A stretch of DNA of 58,967 nt from Desulfurivibrio sp. (GTDB taxonomy: Bacteria > Desulfobacterota > Desulfobulbia > Desulfobulbales > SURF-16): positions 1 to 58,967 of the forward strand of contig QZKJ01000057.1 in assembly GCA_003605035.1 (NCBI GenBank). Reading direction: 5' to 3'. Each line of letters begins with the position of its first letter. The first letter of the stretch is position 1. Positions 1-6,484 of this stretch are shown one piece after another. The position numbers were made by a program, and so were the translations under genes. The notes under the pieces are model-generated. The model did not search any database, had not been told where the DNA came from, and was given only the letters and a program-made list of their open reading frames with translations.

Positions 1-31
1 TCAGATTCTTGCCGTATTGTTTTCGTTTCAT
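1..31 (-). CDS. IS3-family transposase OrfA, first ten residues only
   Basis: On the minus strand an ATG at 31-29 opens a frame reading MKRKQYGKNL before the window ends. IS3-family OrfA proteins, which carry the helix-turn-helix domain that binds the element ends, typically begin with a similar basic start (MKR-x-Q-Y plus a hydrophobic/aromatic stretch). The strong purine-rich site just upstream supports this start. Only ten codons are visible, so the call rests on this peptide together with the adjacent IS-like end. Confidence 0.5.
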   Translation of the reverse strand, partial: MKRKQYGKNL

Positions 32-93
32 TTTTCCCCCTTCAAGACAGAATGAAATTCTACCTTAACATACTGTCTCATTTTCGGGGTCCA
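1..93 (-). mobile_element. End of an IS3-family insertion sequence, cut by the window edge
   Basis: The first 93 bases look like the left terminal part of an IS3-family element read on the minus strand. On that strand the outer end begins TGGACCCCGAAAATGAGACA, with the 5' TG expected of IS3-family ends. About 60 bases inside, a start codon is preceded by a purine-rich ribosome binding site (AAGGGGGAAAA). The end abuts an interrupted TPR gene at about position 94. The other end, the transposase body and any target duplication are outside the window, so the exact subgroup is not determined. Confidence 0.6.
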
Positions 94-95
94 CT

Positions 96-284
96 ATACG
101 CAACAACCTCGGGACAGCATGGCAGGATCTTGGCGATAATAAGAAAGCCATTGGCTACTTGGAACAGGCTCTTGAGTGTTGTGAAAAAATATTAGGTTTA
201 GATCATCCGAACACCAAGTTGGTCCGACAGAACCTAGAGTCTGTGCGCAATGAATTAGAGAAGGATTCTGGCAGCGCACAATAA
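96..284 (+). pseudogene. Tetratricopeptide-repeat protein, 3' remnant
   Basis: The plus-strand frame ending at the TAA at 282-284 encodes about 62 residues including NLGTAWQDLGDNKKAIGYLE, a clear TPR helix pair, then the start of a second repeat (HPNTKLVRQNLESVRNEL). This is the nephrocystin/kinesin-light-chain style of TPR. No start codon exists in frame; the reading frame runs back into the IS3 end, so the gene was probably cut by the insertion. The small membrane-protein gene at 356 follows after 71 bases and may come from the same locus, since TPR proteins with an N-terminal membrane module are common in related genomes. Confidence 0.7.
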
Positions 285-355
285 ATCTACAAATGAGAAT
301 TGAGGGCAACAAGAGAAATGATGTTAATTAAAATGTTACGTGAGGATTAGATGAG

Positions 356-670
356 ATGGATATTGAACTGCTTAAAACAGTTGGCCAAGTTGCAGGTATT
401 GGTGGAATTGCCCTTGGTGTCTTCTTGTTATTGTTTCGTGATATCATAAACAAGAATTTCTTCACGCAACTTACCAAGACGCAATCATATAACCTCTTTA
501 AATTGATATCAATATTGGTTTGGTCTATTGCGCTTGCTGGAATTATCGCTTGGGTGTGGACAAGTGTCAGCCCAGGGAAAACTACCAGTCAGGAAGTAAG
601 TAACGGAAGCCAAGGATATATTCATACAGGTCAAGGGGACATCAATGCCGAAAAGATTGATCAGAAATAG
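356..670 (+). CDS. Small two-helix membrane protein, unknown function
   Basis: This 104-residue protein has two predicted membrane helices, at about residues 12-27 (GIGGIALGVFLLLF) and 49-70 (ISILVWSIALAGIIAWVWTS). A polar tail follows containing GSQGYIHTGQGDIN, a glycine-rich motif of the kind seen beside effector-associated or TPR/NACHT-type proteins. The start at 356 follows a weak purine stretch (GAGG at 340-343, or AGATG). It follows the truncated TPR fragment and is AT-richer than the rest of the window, in keeping with an acquired region. I do not recognise a named family. It may be a stand-alone membrane anchor or the separated N-terminus of a larger protein. Confidence 0.6.
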   Translation: MDIELLKTVGQVAGIGGIALGVFLLLFRDIINKNFFTQLTKTQSYNLFKLISILVWSIALAGIIAWVWTSVSPGKTTSQEVSNGSQGYIHTGQGDINAEKIDQK

Positions 671-748
671 TATCCTGTTTTGTGCCTCGGTTTAAAAAAA
701 AGAAAAAAAAGGGGACAGATTTATTTTTGCGTCCAGGAAGCACAATGG

Positions 749-778
749 ATTCCGGGTCGCGCTGCGCTTGCCCGGAAT
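749..778. repeat. Dispersed palindromic intergenic repeat (ATTCCGGG...CCCGGAAT)
   Basis: Eight-base arms ATTCCGGG (749-756) and CCCGGAAT (771-778) flank a GC-rich loop, followed by GACG. Similar elements lie at 4769-4793 (ATTCCCGC/GCGGGAAT plus GACGG) and, in a shorter form, at 4935-4955. This is the common intergenic 'GGATTCC...GGAATGAC' repeat found in many proteobacteria. Confidence 0.6.
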
Positions 779-891
779 GACGCCACGTCCATTCATTCTC
801 GTCATTTTGCATGAGGCTCAACCTAACTGGAATCTCATAAAAAGCGTAGCGATCTCACTCCTGTCAGGCCCATCCATAAACCACAAATCCC

Positions 892-919
892 TTGACAAAT
901 GTAGCCCAATGGCTACAAT
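892..919 (+). promoter_or_regulatory. Promoter with overlapping operator for the toxin-antitoxin pair
   Basis: A near-consensus sigma-70 promoter is present: TTGACA at 892-897, a 16-bp spacer, and TACAAT at 914-919. A perfect inverted repeat, TGTAGCC (900-906) / GGCTACA (911-917), fills the spacer and overlaps the -10 box. This is the arrangement expected for repression by the antitoxin or the TA complex. The predicted transcription start falls at about 925-927, on or next to the toxin ATG at 926. Confidence 0.75.
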
Positions 920-925
920 ATTATC

Positions 926-1216
926 ATGGCCGAAATCCGCAAAACAGAAACTTTTGCCAAATGGATCGATGGGTTGCAAGACATCCGCGCTCGTGCTCGT
1001 ATCCTTGTCCGGATTGAAAGATTGGCGGCCGGAAACCCGGGAGATGTTAAGCCAGTTGGTGAGGGTGTAGCGGAAATGCGGATTGATTACGGACCAGGCT
1101 ACCGGGTCTATTTCAAAAAGATAGGCCAAATGGTGATCATCTTGTTGGCTGGGGGCGATAAAAATAGCCAAGCCAAGGACATAAAAACCGCCATGCATCT
1201 ATCACGTAATTTATAG
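926..1216 (+). CDS. RelE/HigB-type toxin of a type II toxin-antitoxin system
   Basis: The 96-residue protein belongs to the phage-derived Gp49/HigB-like branch of the RelE/ParE superfamily (PF05973 type). These are ribosome-dependent mRNA interferases or related toxins. Recognisable features are the N-terminal ETFAKWIDGLQDIRARARIL helix pair, the central EMRIDYGPGYRVYF strand pair with conserved basic residues, and the C-terminal VILLAGGDKNSQAKDI segment. The antitoxin starts 10 bases after the stop, so the pair is one operon with the toxin first, as usual for this branch. There is no Shine-Dalgarno sequence before the ATG; the promoter position suggests a leaderless message. The activity itself is inferred from family membership. 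Confidence 0.88.
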   Translation: MAEIRKTETFAKWIDGLQDIRARARILVRIERLAAGNPGDVKPVGEGVAEMRIDYGPGYRVYFKKIGQMVIILLAGGDKNSQAKDIKTAMHLSRNL

Positions 1217-1226
1217 GAGTGGAATC

Positions 1227-1532
1227 ATGGTAAAAACCAAAACTTCCAGATACGATGTCTCTGAACACCTTCGCACCCCTGAGGAAATGGCCGCCTACCT
1301 TGAGGCCTGCCTTGAAGAGGCGAATGGTGACGCTGCATTTGTTGCCAAAGCTCTGGGTGATATTGCCAGGGCCAAAGGCATGTCACAAGTGGCGCGTGAG
1401 GCGGGTCTGTCCCGTGAAAGCCTTTATAAAGCCCTCTCAGGGGAACGAACTCCCGGTTTTGACACGATATTAAAAGTTATCGGCGCCCTGGGGCTGAAAT
1501 TGCACGCGGAAGCGGTTCAAACAAATACTTAA
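1227..1532 (+). CDS. HigA-like helix-turn-helix antitoxin
   Basis: This 101-residue protein matches the COG3636 'addiction module antidote' family. The N-terminal part (DVSEHLRTPEEMAAYLEACLEE) is typical of the family, and a helix-turn-helix occupies roughly residues 50-90 (MSQVAREAGLSRESLYKALS...GFDTILKVIGALGLKLHA). It should bind and neutralise the toxin encoded at 926 and repress the shared promoter, whose 7-bp inverted repeat at 900-917 is the likely operator. A good ribosome binding site (TAGGAGTGG) precedes the ATG, unlike the toxin gene. That difference could favour antitoxin synthesis. Confidence 0.88.
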   Translation: MVKTKTSRYDVSEHLRTPEEMAAYLEACLEEANGDAAFVAKALGDIARAKGMSQVAREAGLSRESLYKALSGERTPGFDTILKVIGALGLKLHAEAVQTNT

Positions 1533-1945
1533 AAAATCAAACAACCTTCCGCGTTGCATTCCTGGCGTACACGAAACGCCACCCGCCCTTTTGCTGCCCT
1601 ATGGAGCTTCTGGGCCATGGCGAGAAGCCACGTTCCTCGTAAACAAGAAATGGGGACGGAACTATTTTCTCAATCAATCTAAAAGCTCTGTCCCCATTTC
1701 CGTCAGACGATGTTGTGCAAAGTATAGTGATAAAGTGCCTTGTATGAGATATCCGGATTTATGAATAAAAATTCCGCATTTCAGGATAAAAAATCCAAAT
1801 ACAATTAAGCGGACATGTGTGTTTTTAAGTAATTGATTGAAAAGTTTGACATTTTTTGTTTGGCGCTAATTTTGCTGTGCAACAATATGGCTGGCGTCCA
1901 CGACGCTATTTTTGCTTAACTGCTGACATGAAAAAAGGTGCGAGC
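1533..1945. other. Non-coding gap with one inverted repeat and an AT-rich promoter region
   Basis: No credible gene is seen. The gap holds the hairpin at 1647-1700 and an AT-rich stretch before the PEP-CTERM gene with a possible -35 TTGACA at 1846-1851 and a weak -10 TAATTT at 1867-1872 (15-bp spacing). Confidence 0.5.
1647..1700. repeat. Inverted repeat with GAAATGGGGAC arms
   Basis: GAAATGGGGACGG (from 1647) is matched by the reverse complement of CTGTCCCCATTTC (1688-1700), leaving a loop of about 28 bases. A shorter copy of the motif (GGGGACAGATTTATTT) lies at about 711-726. This looks like a dispersed REP-like intergenic element. Confidence 0.5.
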
Positions 1946-2680
1946 ATGAGAAAGATGATTTGCTTGCTGGTGGCCATTGGCCTTTACCCCAGTACCGCCC
2001 TCGCAGGGTCTGTGAACATCGATTTTAATTCGTATGATGCTGTCACACCAGACAGCAGTTATGGCGGAGCAACCGGTCAATCTGGGACTTGGAATGGATT
2101 GGGATTCTTTGCCGAAAACAGTTCGTTAGTGTATGCAGGTGAATTGTCTGGGCTGGATGGCCTGCCCTCAGGAATAGACTATCAAGTTACCGGTATTTCA
2201 TACCCTTCAACGGGTGCTTCGAGTGACCCTGTGCTAAGGGACTCTTTCTGGTCGGCCAATTATGCTCCGAACCCCTACTGGAGTGTATCGCTTTCAGGTT
2301 TTGCACCAGGGTATTACGATGTTTACATTTATGCTCCCACCCATCCAGCTATTCCTACAGGGAGTTTTACAGTCAACGGAAATGCTGTGGACAGCTTCGG
2401 GTCTGCTACTTCAGGTGCAGGGGCCAATGGCATCAATGGTCTGGATCTGGGCATTGATTATATTGTGCTTACTGACCTTTATATTGATGGCACCATGGCT
2501 TTTGATCAGACCGGATACGGTATCTACTATTCAGCCTATAACAATCAATTCTTGAATGCCTACATGGCTGGCCTAGCAGGGATTCAGGTGGTTAGCGCAC
2601 CGGTTCCTCTTCCTTCAAGCCTACTTTTACTTGCGCCAGCTTTAATCAGCCTTGCTGGCCTCAGGCGTAAGAAATATTGA
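1946..2680 (+). CDS. PEP-CTERM sorting-domain protein, secreted
   Basis: The protein of about 244 residues begins with a signal peptide (MRKMICLLVAIGLYPSTALA). It ends with a PEP-CTERM-type tripartite signal: VPLPSS, a hydrophobic stretch (LLLLAPALISLAGL) and a basic tail (RRKKY). Exosortase recognises and cleaves such tails during export to the cell surface or extracellular matrix. The body is Gly/Ser/Tyr/Asn-rich and beta-rich, like other PEP-CTERM proteins, with no catalytic motif. The start at 1946 is chosen because AAGGTG lies 5 bases upstream and it gives a clean signal peptide; an upstream ATG at 1928 has no such site. No exosortase gene lies in this window. A convergent terminator at 2765 separates it from hisHF. 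Confidence 0.85.
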   Translation: MRKMICLLVAIGLYPSTALAGSVNIDFNSYDAVTPDSSYGGATGQSGTWNGLGFFAENSSLVYAGELSGLDGLPSGIDYQVTGISYPSTGASSDPVLRDSFWSANYAPNPYWSVSLSGFAPGYYDVYIYAPTHPAIPTGSFTVNGNAVDSFGSATSGAGANGINGLDLGIDYIVLTDLYIDGTMAFDQTGYGIYYSAYNNQFLNAYMAGLAGIQVVSAPVPLPSSLLLLAPALISLAGLRRKKY

Positions 2681-2764
2681 TGGGATGATTGCTCGTAACG
2701 GTATCGGTATCGGTGCTGATGCCCTTCATGAAATTTCCCTAGCCGAAACGAAGATCTCCTGAAC

Positions 2765-2797
2765 AAAAAAGGCGGGGCCATTTAGACCTCGCCTTTT
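2765..2797. terminator. Bidirectional rho-independent terminator
   Basis: A-run (2765-2770), then AAGGCGGGG and CCTCGCCTT arms around a short loop, then TTTT. The hairpin sits between the convergent PEP-CTERM and hisHF genes and has A and T runs on both sides, so it can serve both. Confidence 0.75.
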
Positions 2798-2851
2798 CTC
2801 TCCATTTTGCAGAAACTTTACACGATCAGGGCATCAAGAATCTACAGACTC

Positions 2852-4441
2852 CTACCGCGTCTCAATCCCCTTTTCCCGCATGTGCTCCTTCACCGCCGCA
2901 ATGGGCACCTCCCGCCGGTGGAAGATGCCGGCCGCCAGGGCCGCCTCCACATCGGTGGCGGCAAAGACCTCAGAGAAATGTTCCACCCGGCCCGCACCGC
3001 TTGAGGCGATGACCGGGATGGTGACCGCCCGGCGCACCTGATTGATCAATTCCAAGTCAAAGCCGCTGTTGGTGCCGTCCTTGTCAATGCAGTTGAGCAG
3101 GATCTCGCCTGCCCCAAGCTGCTCGCAAGCCGTGGCCAGTTGCACCACATCCACGTTGCGACCCTCCCGGCCGCCCTTGACCGTGCACTGGTACCAACAG
3201 TAACGTTCCCCATTGGGTCCGGGGAAGGCGGTTTTGATGGTATGGTGCGCGGTTTCCTCAGGGCTGTTCACATAGACCCGGCGCGGATCAATGGAGATGA
3301 CCACCGCCTGGGCCCCGTAGACAATGGAGATCTGCTCAATGGAGCTTCTGCCGGTTTTTATCCCGCTGGCCAGATACTCCTCCACCGTGTAGACCGCGTC
3401 GCTGCCGATGGAGATCTTGTCCGCCCCGCTGCGGAAATATTCGGAGGCCACGTCCAGGGCTGAATAGTGGCGGCCTTCGGTATCGGTGAATTCGCGGATG
3501 CCGCCGCCGATGGTCAGCGGCACAAAGACGTTCTCCGAGGTCTGCTGCAGCACCTCCAGCATGGGCTGGTCCTTCAGCGGGAAATCCCGGAAGCCGGTGA
3601 TATTGAGAAAGGTGATCTCATCCGCCCCCTCCTCGAAATAGCGGCGGGCCAGCTCCACCGGCTTGCCCAGGTTGCGCACCTCGCCCTCGTGCCGCACGTC
3701 GTACTGGTCGCCCTTGGTCACCACCAGATCACCGGCGTCATTGCTGCGCACATCAAGGCAGGCGATGATGCGCTTGGCAAGTTTTGTCTCGCCGCTCGCC
3801 TTGCTAACCGTGCCAGGCGAGGCAGCGGTGAAATCCGCCAGCTCCAGGAAATTCTGCAGAATCCGCAGGCCGGCTTCGCCGCTTTTTTCCGGATGGAACT
3901 GGAAGGCCGCCACATTGCCTTTCTGCACGCCGCTGACAAACTCCTCGCCGTAATCGGTGGTGGTCAGCACCCAGTCGCGGCCGGCGTCTTCAAGGGACGC
4001 CCGGAAGGAGTGGACAAAATAGAGTTTTTCCCCGGCATAGCCGCTAAACAGGGGCGACTGCTTTCTGATCTTGATGCCGTTCCAGCCGATCTGCGGCACG
4101 GAAAGACCGGAGGGCCGGAAACGGCTGATCTGGCCGGGGATGATGCCGAGCCCGGCCACGCCGGGGGTCTCCTCGCTGCCCTCATACAGGGTCTGCAGGC
4201 CGAGACAGATGCCGAGAAAAGGCTTGCCGCCCCTGATATGGGCCAGCAGGGGCTCCACATAGCCCATGCGCTGCAGCCGCTCCATGGCGCTGCCGAAACT
4301 GCCGACCCCTGGGAAGACCAGCTTTTCCGCCCGCCGGATATCCTCCGGACAGGTCGCATCCTTGACCTCAAACCCCAGTTTCCTGATGGCATTGCGCACA
4401 CTGCGCACATTGCCCGCCCCGTAATCAAGTAATGTGATCAT
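2852..4441 (-). CDS. hisHF: Bifunctional imidazole glycerol phosphate synthase (HisH-HisF fusion)
   Basis: This 529-residue enzyme joins both subunits of imidazole glycerol phosphate synthase, which turns PRFAR plus glutamine-derived ammonia into IGP and AICAR in histidine synthesis. Residues 1-205 are the class I glutamine amidotransferase: LLDYGAGNVRSVRNA start, nucleophile Cys79 in FLGICLGLQ, and catalytic His/Glu in FQFHPEKS. Residues about 225-529 are the (beta-alpha)8 cyclase, with catalytic Asp residues in IIACLDVRSNDAGDL and in LLNCIDKDGTNSG. The cyclase carries the long insertions (SNDAGDLVVTKGDQYDV; PGPNGERYCWYQCTVKGGRE) that I associate with fungal and plant HIS7. In most bacteria hisH and hisF are separate genes. 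No other his gene is nearby, so it is transcribed alone. Confidence 0.93.
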   Translation of the reverse strand: MITLLDYGAGNVRSVRNAIRKLGFEVKDATCPEDIRRAEKLVFPGVGSFGSAMERLQRMGYVEPLLAHIRGGKPFLGICLGLQTLYEGSEETPGVAGLGIIPGQISRFRPSGLSVPQIGWNGIKIRKQSPLFSGYAGEKLYFVHSFRASLEDAGRDWVLTTTDYGEEFVSGVQKGNVAAFQFHPEKSGEAGLRILQNFLELADFTAASPGTVSKASGETKLAKRIIACLDVRSNDAGDLVVTKGDQYDVRHEGEVRNLGKPVELARRYFEEGADEITFLNITGFRDFPLKDQPMLEVLQQTSENVFVPLTIGGGIREFTDTEGRHYSALDVASEYFRSGADKISIGSDAVYTVEEYLASGIKTGRSSIEQISIVYGAQAVVISIDPRRVYVNSPEETAHHTIKTAFPGPNGERYCWYQCTVKGGREGRNVDVVQLATACEQLGAGEILLNCIDKDGTNSGFDLELINQVRRAVTIPVIASSGAGRVEHFSEVFAATDVEAALAAGIFHRREVPIAAVKEHMREKGIETR

Positions 4442-4721
4442 CTCTCATACCTGCCTGTGTGAAACAAATGGCCGGCATGGCCGGCATAAAAAAAAGAAAC
4501 TGGCAACATACCTGTCTTTTGTGATCGCTGCAACTTTCTTTGACTGCCCTGCCGCCACTCGGGGCAGATTCTCGCATCCTGTCCGCGGCCGGCAGCCCCT
4601 GGCGGTTTTCCCCATGATTCAACTTCAGACAACCTGATCTCGAAACGAAAAATCAAGCCGTTACGTTTGGTTCGGAAGATTGACATGAGACCGAAGACCG
4701 GCGAAGATTCAATTTTCCGTC

Positions 4722-4793
4722 ACCCCCGCATGCCGTTAGTGGGGGTCCAGCATATTGGAAACACATGGATTCCCGCTAACTACATGCGGGAAT
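4722..4793. repeat. Pair of palindromic intergenic repeats
   Basis: ACCCCC (4722-4727) pairs with GGGGGT (4741-4746). ATTCCCGC (4769-4776) pairs with GCGGGAAT (4786-4793), followed by GACGG. They belong to the same dispersed family as 749-778. A third, shorter member, ATGCCGG/CCGGCAT, lies at 4935-4955. Confidence 0.6.
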
Positions 4794-5006
4794 GACGGCC
4801 TTGGTGCTGCCAGTTTCAGTATCAATGCAAATCTCCCGAGGTCAGGATGTCTGAAACTTAAGGCACTCTAAGCACTTACGTTATAAGCCCATGATTTTTT
4901 GAAATTGTCTGAATAAAACAATACGCAATCCGTCATGCCGGACCTGATCCGGCATCCAGAAACCTCCCATATAGTATAACACTGGATTCCGGCTAAGTTT
5001 CGTAGC

Positions 5007-5076
5007 GCAGGAGCGGGCCATGCCCGCGATAGAGACCGCCACAATGCCGAAGGTCGCGGGCATGGCCCGCTCCTGC
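5007..5076. repeat. REPIN-like perfect 23-bp inverted repeat
   Basis: The 23-base arm at 5007-5029 (core GGAGCGGGCCATGCCCGCGA) is repeated exactly in inverted orientation at 5054-5076, around a 24-base loop. Each arm is itself partly palindromic (GCGGGCCATGCCCGC), as in REP sequences mobilised by RAYT transposases. The motif resembles REP elements well known in Pseudomonas. No RAYT gene is seen in the window. Confidence 0.75.
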
Positions 5077-5174
5077 GTCCCTGCCTGCACAGCAAGACAC
5101 CGCGGCTACTGGCATGGCGCAACTTTCGGAGTTATACAAATCCGTGCACTTTCCCAGGTTTTCCACTGCCGCAA

Positions 5175-5203
5175 TTGACAGAAAAAGAACATTGTTTTAT
5201 AGA
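5175..5203 (+). promoter_or_regulatory. dapL promoter
   Basis: TTGACA at 5175-5180, a 17-bp spacer, then TATAGA at 5198-5203. The predicted start site is near 5210, giving a leader of about 46 bases before the dapL ATG at 5256. Confidence 0.75.
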
Positions 5204-5255
5204 TCAACAGTTTGCCTTTCACTATCCGTCAGTCAACGAAACACAAGGGAAAAAC

Positions 5256-6482
5256 ATGATCACCATCAATGAAAATTATCTCAAACTGCAGGCCTCCTAC
5301 CTGTTTTCCGATATCGCCAAACGCGTGGCAGCTTTTCAACAAAACAATCCCGGCCGGGAAATCATCAAACTGGGCATCGGCGACGTGACCCGCCCCCTGC
5401 CGCCGGCCTGCATCGCGGCCCTGCACGCCGCCACCGACGAAATGGCCAGTGAGGCGACCTTCCGCGGCTACGGCCCGGAACAGGGCTACGCCTTCCTGCG
5501 GGAGGCCATTGCCGAGCATGATTTCCGCAGCCGGGGCGCGAATGTGGCGGCCGATGAAATCTTTGTCAGCGACGGGGCCAAATGCGACACCGGCAACATC
5601 CAGGAGATCTTCGCCACCGGGGTGAAAATCGCCATCCCTGACCCGGTTTATCCCGTTTATCTGGACACCAACGTCATGGCCGGCCGCACCGGCGCCTTTG
5701 TTGACGGCCGCTACCAGGGCATCTGCTACCTGGATTCGGTCAAGGCCAACAACTTTGTGCCGGACCTGCCCGCCCAGCCGGTGGACCTGATCTACCTCTG
5801 CTTCCCCAACAACCCCACCGGCTCCACCATTACCAGGGAGCAGCTGAAAAGCTGGGTTGACTACGCCCGGGTCAACCGGGCCCTGATCCTCTTTGATGCC
5901 GCCTACGAGGCCTTTATCCGCGACGAGTCCCTGCCCAGATCGATCTATGAGGTTGCAGGGGCCCGGGAGGTGGCCATCGAGTTCAGGAGCTTCTCCAAAA
6001 CCGCCGGGTTCACCGGCACCCGCTGCGCCTATACGGTGGTGCCAAAGGAGTGCGCGGCCTATGACAGCGCCGGCAACCGCCATTACCTCCACCCCCTGTG
6101 GAACCGCCGCCACTGCACCAAGTTCAACGGGGTCTCCTACCCGATCCAGCAGGCGGCCGCGGCCATTTACAGCGAGGCGGGCAAGAAACAGGTCAGGGAA
6201 CTGACCGACTACTATCTGCGCAACGCGGCGCTCATCAAACAGGAGATGACCGCCCTCGGTTTTGCCGCAGTGGGCGGCGACAACGCCCCCTACATCTGGA
6301 TTGACGGCCAGGGCCGCGATTCCTGGCAGTTTTTTGACATGCTGCTGGACAAGGCCGGGGTGGTCTGCACGCCAGGGGCCGGTTTCGGCAAATGCGGCCA
6401 GGGCTACATCAGGCTTTCCGCCTTCAACAGCTATGAAAACGTGGCCAGGGCCATGGAGCGGATCCGCCAGGCCCTGCAATAG
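5256..6482 (+). CDS. dapL: LL-diaminopimelate aminotransferase
   Basis: This PLP-dependent class I/II aminotransferase (408 residues) converts tetrahydrodipicolinate plus glutamate directly to LL-2,6-diaminopimelate, the short route to lysine and peptidoglycan used by plants, chlamydiae and many Desulfobacterota. Family hallmarks are [34 protein letters not shown], the [14 protein letters not shown] segment, and the PLP lysine K248 in [15 protein letters not shown]. The start at 5256 has AAGGGA six bases upstream and matches the normal family N-terminus; longer starts run into the promoter at 5175-5203. Its stop lies only two bases from the stop of the convergent HD-GYP gene. It is probably monocistronic. 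Confidence 0.95.
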   Translation: MITINENYLKLQASYLFSDIAKRVAAFQQNNPGREIIKLGIGDVTRPLPPACIAALHAATDEMASEATFRGYGPEQGYAFLREAIAEHDFRSRGANVAADEIFVSDGAKCDTGNIQEIFATGVKIAIPDPVYPVYLDTNVMAGRTGAFVDGRYQGICYLDSVKANNFVPDLPAQPVDLIYLCFPNNPTGSTITREQLKSWVDYARVNRALILFDAAYEAFIRDESLPRSIYEVAGAREVAIEFRSFSKTAGFTGTRCAYTVVPKECAAYDSAGNRHYLHPLWNRRHCTKFNGVSYPIQQAAAAIYSEAGKKQVRELTDYYLRNAALIKQEMTALGFAAVGGDNAPYIWIDGQGRDSWQFFDMLLDKAGVVCTPGAGFGKCGQGYIRLSAFNSYENVARAMERIRQALQ

Positions 6483-6484
6483 GC

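Larger units (their letters stand above)
4442..5255. other. Repeat-rich non-coding gap between hisHF and dapL
   Basis: No credible gene. It contains palindromic intergenic repeats (4722-4793, 4935-4955), a long REPIN-like inverted repeat (5007-5076), and the dapL promoter at 5175-5203. The hisHF leader (minus strand, about 4442-4500) contains a tandem GCCGGCCAT motif. Confidence 0.6.

Noticed and set aside
818-1198. 126-residue minus-strand frame opposite the toxin gene
   Set aside because: The plus strand carries a promoter, operator and a recognised toxin-antitoxin pair; the antisense frame has no features.
5175-5255. N-terminal extension of DapL
   Set aside because: The frame is open upstream, but this segment contains the TTGACA-17-TATAGA promoter and the family N-terminus begins at 5256.
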